From: Treponemataceae bacterium
Lineage (GTDB): Bacteria > Spirochaetota > Spirochaetia > Treponematales > Treponemataceae
Assembly (NCBI GenBank): GCA_024685655.1
Contig: JAIKVO010000047.1
Span: forward strand, 1 to 35,870
Length of the DNA stretch: 35,870 nt
Direction of reading: 5' to 3'
Positions 31,945 through 35,870 of this stretch are shown here, piece after piece (the stretch's first letter is position 1; every line of letters starts with the position of its first letter). Position numbers and translations under genes: made by a program. A model generated the notes under the pieces. It searched no databases, was not told the origin of the DNA, and saw only the letters and a program-made list of their open reading frames with translations.

Positions 31945-33390
31945 ATGGTTGTTGTCGGACGTGAAAAAGAACAAAACATGTTGTCAAAGTGCCTTGAATC
32001 AGGAAAACCAGAGTTTGTTGTAGTTTATGGCAGGCGAAGGGTCGGCAAAACATATCTTATCAAAGAATACTTCAACAATCGTTTTGCTTTTTATTCCACA
32101 GGCGTAACAGAAGCAAAAATGAAAGAACAGTTGCGAAGTTTTACTGACAGCCTAGGTCTATATGGTTCAAAAGATAAAACATCGCCTAAAGATTGGTTCG
32201 AGGCATTTTCTCGCTTAAGATGCCTGCTTGAAAAACCAGATGTTCATAAAGATTCCATATCAGGAAAAAAAATTGTATTTTTGGACGAAGTGCCTTGGAT
32301 GGATTCTCCCCGTTCAGATTTTAAGAGTGCACTGGATTATTTTTGGAACAGCTGGGCTTCATCACAACCTGATATAATGCTTATAGTCTGTGGTTCAGCA
32401 ACATCCTGGATAATCGATAATATCTTTGGCAGCAAAAGGGGATTTTACAACAGGCTTACAAGAAAAATACATCTACAACCATTCACCCTTGCAGAGACTC
32501 AAATTTTTCTTAAAATGAATGGAATTCCTTTTGATACTTTGCAAATAGCAGAATCTTATATGATATTCGGAGGCATCCCATATTATCTTAATTTGTTTGA
32601 CAAAAGGTTAAGTCTTGCTCAAAACGTAGATGAACTCCTATTCAAAGAGAGCGGAGAACTTTATTACGAGTATGACAACCTTTTTTCTTCTTTATTCCGT
32701 TATCCGGAGAAATATTTTGAAGTAATAAAAGCTTTATCAAAAAAGAAAAGTGGAATGATAAGAACAGAACTAGCGGCAAAGAAAGAAATAGGAGATGGTG
32801 AACCTCTGACAAAAGTTCTGAAGCAACTTGAAGAATGCGGATTTATACGAAAATATAAAAATTATGGCAAAGATAAGCAAAGTTTCATTTTCCAGCTGAT
32901 TGATCCATTTATCCTATTTTGTATCGAATTTGTGGTAGAACGGAAAATGCAATCATGGCTTTCATTCGTTGGATCTCCTGCATATTATTCATGGAGAGGT
33001 TATGCATTTGAAATTTTATGTCTGAATCATATCCCCCAGATAAAAGCTAAGCTAGGAATATCTGGGGTTGAGAGCATGGAATATTCTTGGAACTATTATG
33101 CCAAAAACAAAGACGAAACTGATAAAAAAGTTCAAATTGATATGTTGATAGATAGAAAAGATAACGTGATAAATATTTGCGAGATAAAAAATACAGAAAA
33201 TGAATTTGTGGTGGATGCAAATTACGAAAAGCAACTTAGGGCACGAATGGAAATTTTCAGGCAAGCAACCCGTACAAAAAAGACTTTGAACCTTACATTG
33301 ATATCTGCAAACGGCTTAAAGACAAATGCATATTCTGGCTCAATTCAAAACGTAATAACCGCGGAAGATTTGTTCATACCTTTACCATAA
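31945..33390 (+). CDS. AAA ATPase with C-terminal DUF234/PD-(D/E)xK nuclease-like domain
   Basis: The 481-residue protein belongs to the archaeal-type ATPases (ATPase_2 with DUF234) common as accessory genes. Walker A is VYGRRRVGKTYLI (about 28-40) and Walker B KIVFLDEVPWM (about 108-118), followed by the sensor-like LIVCGSATSWI. A winged-helix segment (about 265-320, LTKVLKQLEECGFIRKYK) comes next, then a C-terminal domain with the spaced acidic and ExK residues of PD-(D/E)xK nucleases (QIDMLID and ICEIKNTE, about 395-415). Substrate and role are unknown; a place in mobile elements or defence is often suspected for the family. AT-rich codon use and flanking toxin-antitoxin remnants suggest horizontal acquisition. 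GGAG precedes the ATG. Confidence 0.85.
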   Translation: MVVVGREKEQNMLSKCLESGKPEFVVVYGRRRVGKTYLIKEYFNNRFAFYSTGVTEAKMKEQLRSFTDSLGLYGSKDKTSPKDWFEAFSRLRCLLEKPDVHKDSISGKKIVFLDEVPWMDSPRSDFKSALDYFWNSWASSQPDIMLIVCGSATSWIIDNIFGSKRGFYNRLTRKIHLQPFTLAETQIFLKMNGIPFDTLQIAESYMIFGGIPYYLNLFDKRLSLAQNVDELLFKESGELYYEYDNLFSSLFRYPEKYFEVIKALSKKKSGMIRTELAAKKEIGDGEPLTKVLKQLEECGFIRKYKNYGKDKQSFIFQLIDPFILFCIEFVVERKMQSWLSFVGSPAYYSWRGYAFEILCLNHIPQIKAKLGISGVESMEYSWNYYAKNKDETDKKVQIDMLIDRKDNVINICEIKNTENEFVVDANYEKQLRARMEIFRQATRTKKTLNLTLISANGLKTNAYSGSIQNVITAEDLFIPLP

Positions 33391-33455
33391 CACAAAAAAA
33401 TGCGGGCTTCCAATTGGTTCACCAAAATCTATGAGTCAGTTTCACCATGTATCAT
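33391..33455 (-). pseudogene. N-terminal remnant of a MazF/PemK-type toxin gene
   Basis: The ATG at 33455 overlaps the upstream antitoxin stop as ATGA and reads MIHGE; after a frameshift the next frame reads LIDFGEPIGSPHFFV. Together these match the opening of MazF/PemK toxins (GEIYLIDFGEPIGSE). Everything beyond about 20 residues is missing, as the convergent ATPase gene ends at 33390. The toxin is therefore dead. The ATPase segment may have replaced the rest, but the junction cannot be dated. Confidence 0.65.
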
Positions 33456-33664
33456 TTTTTTAATTCCTCCCACATTGCATTCATGGAAGTTCTTGTCATA
33501 TCTGTTTCTAGTTCAGTGTAATCTTCAACAAGCCGTTTTGATTTCAATGATTCCAACTTTTTTCACATCAATATAATAGTCTGTTCATACGAAAGAGAAA
33601 GCACTTGTTCTGAAAAGTCTGCGAAAGCTGAATCCGACACTTTTGTACCTCTTGTAATCATCAT
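33452..33664 (-). pseudogene. MazE-position antitoxin gene interrupted by an in-frame TGA
   Basis: The minus-strand frame from the ATG at 33664 gives 70 codons: MMITRGTKVSDSAFADFSEQ, VLSLSYEQTIILM, then TGA at 33565-33563, then KKLESLKSKRLVEDYTELET, DMTRTSMNAMWEELKK and a final stop. Both halves are in the same frame, so a single codon separates this from an intact protein of a size fitting small antitoxins. It directly precedes and overlaps the MazF-like remnant, which gives it the antitoxin position. The exact antitoxin family is not certain. TGA readthrough is less likely than decay, since the toxin is also broken. Confidence 0.6.
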
Positions 33665-33788
33665 ATAACATTTTTAGTAAAAACATCAGAAAATCTTGAG
33701 TATTTTATATAAGGCTATGAATGTCGTGTACAATCGCCACATTGCTTCACCCTAAAGTTCAATAACATTTCGATAAAACCCGTTCAGA

Positions 33789-33829
33789 GAGCCGTCTGTA
33801 TTACAACTGGTTGTACTACAAACCGGCTC
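33789..33829. repeat. Long hairpin in a gene-free stretch
   Basis: GAGCCG 33789-33794 pairs with CGGCTC 33824-33829, and inside it TACAAC 33802-33807 pairs with GTTGTA 33810-33815. The bases between are also largely complementary (TCTGTA against TACAAAC), so the whole folds as one imperfect stem of about 18-20 bp. No T run follows on either strand, so it is not an ordinary terminator. Bases 33665-33882 hold no gene that I can support. Confidence 0.5.
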
Positions 33830-33882
33830 GCCCCGATGTCGGCTTTGAAGCTATTTGCTATACAAATGTTTATCTTCAAACA

Positions 33883-34128
33883 TTATAGATCTACCATTTC
33901 TCTAACATCAGCTGGATCTAGCCAACCATTGTTTACTGCGGAATCTTCTCTTTTATTTAATTCTGTAAAAAGAGTTTTTGTGGCGGTTAATCTTTCGTAA
34001 TCTTTTATAGTGATAACAGCAAAAATACCTCTTCCGTTTTTTGTAAGGAAAACAGGAGATTCATCTGCGACATCCTGTAATACTTCATTATAATTTCGTA
34101 AATCAGATACAGGTTTTATTGCTATCAT
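33883..34128 (-). CDS. Phd/YefM-family antitoxin, partner toxin missing
   Basis: The 81-residue protein has the typical Phd/YefM start (MIAIKPVSDLRNYNEVLQDV), the DNA-binding/sheet region ESPVFLTKNGRGIFAVITIKDYERL, and a polar C-terminal tail (LNKREDSAVNNGWLDPADV) of the sort that wraps the toxin. Such antitoxins repress their own operon and neutralise RelE- or Doc-type toxins. The next reading frame overlaps the stop as TAATG, the usual toxin position, but closes after ten codons (33883-33851). The toxin is therefore lost and this is an orphan. The ATG at 34128 is chosen for the GAGG 6 nt before it. Confidence 0.85.
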   Translation of the reverse strand: MIAIKPVSDLRNYNEVLQDVADESPVFLTKNGRGIFAVITIKDYERLTATKTLFTELNKREDSAVNNGWLDPADVREMVDL

Positions 34129-34241
34129 ACGTACCTCTGACATTCGCAATATTTCACGAAAGAATTAGCTTATGATTTTTCTGAATTGCCAAGTTTATTA
34201 GTGTCACCCATCAGGGACGCTGGAAACTGCGTTATGTGATT

Positions 34242-34454
34242 TTACTTACTGAATGTCAGTTCCAGATGCTTCTTTTCTTTTACACAATCAAGCAGATAAT
34301 AATTAATTATATTCTGATATGGCATTCCAGTTTCTTCTGACATGTTTTTAAAGTAATCAATTACGCTGTCATCAAGACGAATGGTGATCTGTTTTTTGAG
34401 TTTATCTGCATAAGGATTTTTTATTCCGTTTGAAAAATCGTAGTGGTCTCTCAT
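34242..34454 (-). CDS. brnA: BrnA-type ribbon-helix-helix antitoxin
   Basis: A 70-residue protein, MRDHYDFSNG at the start, then KLKKQITIRLDDSVIDYFKN with the RHH DNA-binding strand and helix, and EETGMPYQNIINYYLLDCV. This is the BrnA pattern (..YDFS......KK.ITIRLD..VI.YFK....E.G.PYQ..IN.YL). It should neutralise BrnT and repress the brnTA operon as a dimer. It has its own GGAGG 8 nt before the ATG at 34454. It follows brnT directly; the reading frame also continues from the toxin without a stop, so readthrough fusion is possible. Confidence 0.85.
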   Translation of the reverse strand: MRDHYDFSNGIKNPYADKLKKQITIRLDDSVIDYFKNMSEETGMPYQNIINYYLLDCVKEKKHLELTFSK

Positions 34455-34734
34455 ATTATCTTCCTCCGTATCAAGTGTATCAGCTTTTCGTGCCGAGATG
34501 ATTCGAATTCTGTCATTTTCTCTGTAACAATGACAGACAACCAGCATATGCAACTCGGAACTAAGTCCAAGCATGATAAATCTGTCTTCATCCATACTTG
34601 GATGGTCCGGATCTGCAATTAAGATTGCATTTTCATCATAGAAAACGCTTTTTTGCTTCTTCAAAAGCTACTTTGTGTTTTGTATAATTCAATTCAGCTT
34701 TTACAGGATCCCATTCAAAGATTATTTCATCCAT
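34455..34734 (-). pseudogene. brnT: BrnT-type ribonuclease toxin, frameshifted at an A6 run
   Basis: The minus strand from the ATG at 34734 reads MDEIIFEWDPVKAELNYTKH, KVAFEEAK, then runs off frame to TGA. The next frame continues SVFYDENAILIADPDHPSMD, EDRFIMLGLSSEL and ending in IRIISARKAD, all typical BrnT motifs. Removing one A from the six-A run (T run 34649-34654 on the plus strand) restores one continuous toxin. It is either inactivated, or the run permits slippage and phase variation, or it is a sequencing error. The C-terminus merges in frame with BrnA (ADTLDTEEDN then the BrnA Met), which is odd because toxin genes normally have their own stop. Confidence 0.75.
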
Positions 34735-34740
34735 AATTAT

Positions 34741-34770
34741 ATTATAATTATACTATACTGATTCTGTCAA
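34741..34770 (-). promoter_or_regulatory. brnTA promoter, leaderless geometry
   Basis: On the minus strand TTGACA (34770-34765), 18-nt spacer, TATAAT (34746-34741), then 6 nt to the brnT ATG at 34734. Overlapping extra TATAAT copies lie on both sides. No Shine-Dalgarno is present. Confidence 0.65.
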
Positions 34771-34772
34771 AT

Positions 34773-34815
34773 AAAAAGGCGGGATTGCTAGAAGCTGCAC
34801 TGCGAACACACCCGC
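34773..34815 (-). terminator. Possible terminator of the exported-protein gene
   Basis: On the minus strand GCGGG (34815-34811) pairs with CCCGC (34783-34779), followed within two bases by TTTTT (34777-34773). The loop is large (27 nt), so this is weaker than the other terminators in the window. It lies 30 nt after the stop of the gene at 34845. Confidence 0.4.
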
Positions 34816-34831
34816 TCGTGGCTACGAACCT

Positions 34832-34842
34832 TTGTTATACTG
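34832..34842. repeat. Left copy of an 11-bp inverted repeat flanking the exported-protein gene
   Basis: TTGTTATACTG here is the exact reverse complement of CAGTATAACAA at 35860-35870. The two enclose a single gene (34845-35831). The pair could mark a mobile cassette; the right copy touches the window edge, so its extent is unknown. Confidence 0.5.
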
Positions 34843-34844
34843 GT

Positions 34845-35831
34845 TTATTCATATCTTTTTTTATAAATAGTAGTATCTTCATAACCTACGGTTTTAACTA
34901 ACAATCCATTTTCATTGTAAAAATATTCTGTAAATTTATTCATCCAATCTGAATCTTCACTGATTGTTATTATTGATATAAGTTGATTATTTTCATAGAT
35001 ATATTGTTTTACATAAAAACCATCTGAGCGTGTATATTTTTCTGCAATAATTTTACCATCTTTAAAAAAAAATTCTGTATTTTTAGGATTTGTATCATTT
35101 ATTGAATCTACAATCTCGTATTTTAAATCATTTGGATTATCATCCATCCCAACATAGGCTTTGTATATTTTACCATTTTCATATTTGTAGTATTTATCAT
35201 CAGCACCTGCTTTGCCATATTGAGCATATTCGTGAGTAAGTCTATTCTGATTATCATATTCATATTTGTGATATGTTGAACCATAAACACAATCACCTGA
35301 TTCAAATAAAACTTTTTGTGAAGAACCGTTTAATGAAAAGTTTATATCAGATATTACTAAATCATCCCATTTTGAACCTGGAAAAACATCTTGGGCATAT
35401 ATTTCTATTTTGGTCGCTATTATTTTTTTCCCAAAAGAGATTTTCTGTTCAACCATTTTATCTTGAAATTCTACCGTTTCATTAAATTCGATATTCTTGC
35501 AATTAAAAATTTTTAGATTTAATTTTTTAATTCTATGATTTTTTTCAAAATATCTTTCATCAAAATAACCTGGCTTGAAAGAAATGCAATCAAACTCTGC
35601 ATGTTCACCAAAATATATTATTATCAGAGGTTTTGCTTTGTTGATTTCCTTAAGTGTTACTGCAAATACTGTGTCTGAGGAATTATCAAACATATTGAGT
35701 GTTGAGTACCGAACATAATTATTCTTATCGATTAAAAAATTTTGAGCAACAGGAGCATAAATCTTTATTTCATTTCCAAATAGTTTAGTACATAAAATAA
35801 AAATACAAACAAATAAAATTTTATTTTTCAT
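34845..35831 (-). CDS. Exported protein with NADase-type glycan-binding-like domain and YD-like repeats, 328 aa
   Basis: A signal peptide opens the protein (KNKILFVCIFILCTKLFG, cleavage before NEIKI). Residues about 20-180 resemble the discoidin-like NADase-type glycan-binding domain seen in many spirochaete exported proteins: GYFDERYFEKNHRIKKLNL, then KIEIYAQDVFPGSKWDDLVI and SDINFSL. The C-terminal half has repeated tyrosine-rich strands (HKYEYDNQNRLTHEYAQYG, YYKYENGKIYKAYVG, YIYENNQLISI, EYFYNENGLLVKTVGYE), like YD/MORN-variant repeats. No lipobox is seen. The function is unknown; surface or periplasmic binding is likely. ATG 35831 follows GAGG by 6 nt. Very AT-rich and lying beside toxin-antitoxin genes, it looks like accessory DNA. 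Confidence 0.72.
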   Translation of the reverse strand: MKNKILFVCIFILCTKLFGNEIKIYAPVAQNFLIDKNNYVRYSTLNMFDNSSDTVFAVTLKEINKAKPLIIIYFGEHAEFDCISFKPGYFDERYFEKNHRIKKLNLKIFNCKNIEFNETVEFQDKMVEQKISFGKKIIATKIEIYAQDVFPGSKWDDLVISDINFSLNGSSQKVLFESGDCVYGSTYHKYEYDNQNRLTHEYAQYGKAGADDKYYKYENGKIYKAYVGMDDNPNDLKYEIVDSINDTNPKNTEFFFKDGKIIAEKYTRSDGFYVKQYIYENNQLISIITISEDSDWMNKFTEYFYNENGLLVKTVGYEDTTIYKKRYE

Positions 35832-35843
35832 TTTTCCCTCATT

Positions 35844-35870
35844 CACGCCAGTGGCGTGTCAGTATAACAA
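35844..35870. repeat. Hairpin and right copy of the flanking inverted repeat
   Basis: CACGCC 35844-35849 and GGCGTG 35853-35858 make a perfect 6-bp hairpin with an AGT loop. Next to it CAGTATAACAA 35860-35870 is the reverse complement of 34832-34842. The hairpin lies 12 nt before the start codon of the exported protein, just upstream of its Shine-Dalgarno. Confidence 0.5.

Noticed and set aside
33740-33885. Plus-strand peptide frame containing RLYYNWLYYKPARPDVGFE as a gene fragment
   Set aside because: The frame is short, has no start or known match, and coincides with the long hairpin, which explains its repeated tyrosine codons.
1-35870. tRNA genes, rRNA genes, CRISPR arrays and insertion-sequence transposases
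   Set aside because: I looked for T-loop GGTTCRA contexts, regularly spaced repeats and DDE-type proteins and saw none that hold up.

Overview
The window looks like chromosome of a host-associated treponeme (Spirochaetota). This is inferred from gene content: an archaeal/eukaryotic-type PheRS alpha chain (known in spirochaetes), an M23 peptidase-bactofilin pair, DUF327 and PSP1/RicT proteins, a free-standing CBM48 protein, a [FeFe] hydrogenase of fermentative type, and a large unrecognised protein of the sort found in treponemes. No sequence search was possible, so the genus is a judgement.

Layout. 1-1250: the 3' end of an [FeFe] hydrogenase gene, its terminator, a gene-free stretch packed with consecutive inverted repeats, and the C-terminal remnant of an XRE-type regulator. 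1271-9136: mostly single metabolic genes (ArsB/NhaD-like ion transporter, DUF763 protein, SGNH esterase, NAD(P)HX repair enzyme, SDR dehydrogenase, TcdA). 9186-9932: TapT. 9892-20620: one long minus-strand gene run that reads tatD-dus-unknown-GGDEF-rhomboid-two exported proteins-pheS-dnaX-ybaB-recR with tiny gaps or overlaps, so probably one operon with internal promoters. 20812-23914: a plus-strand cell-envelope set behind a near-ideal sigma70 promoter: M23 peptidase, bactofilin, DUF327, a probable holB remnant, RicT. 23907-29475: methyltransferase, YchJ-like protein, RlmB-like methylase, hemolysin III/PAQR protein, aspS, CBM48 protein. 29696-31642: a SAM-II-class riboswitch followed by metK and the overlapping nth. 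31643-35870: an AT-rich accessory segment with an AAA ATPase/PD-(D/E)xK protein, a decayed mazEF pair, an orphan Phd-type antitoxin, a brnTA pair with a frameshifted toxin, and an exported protein flanked by inverted repeats.

The most notable signals are: (1) a clear SAM-II riboswitch before metK, with an extra hairpin in its long loop and a competing upstream pairing; (2) a recurring promoter geometry in which a -10 hexamer lies 6-8 nt before the start codon with no Shine-Dalgarno, which suggests that leaderless mRNAs are common here; (3) several gene remnants readable only by joining frames (XRE, holB-like, mazE, mazF, brnT); and (4) a chain of perfect hairpins after the hydrogenase gene.

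Start codons were re-chosen where a Shine-Dalgarno, a promoter or a stop/start overlap decided them.
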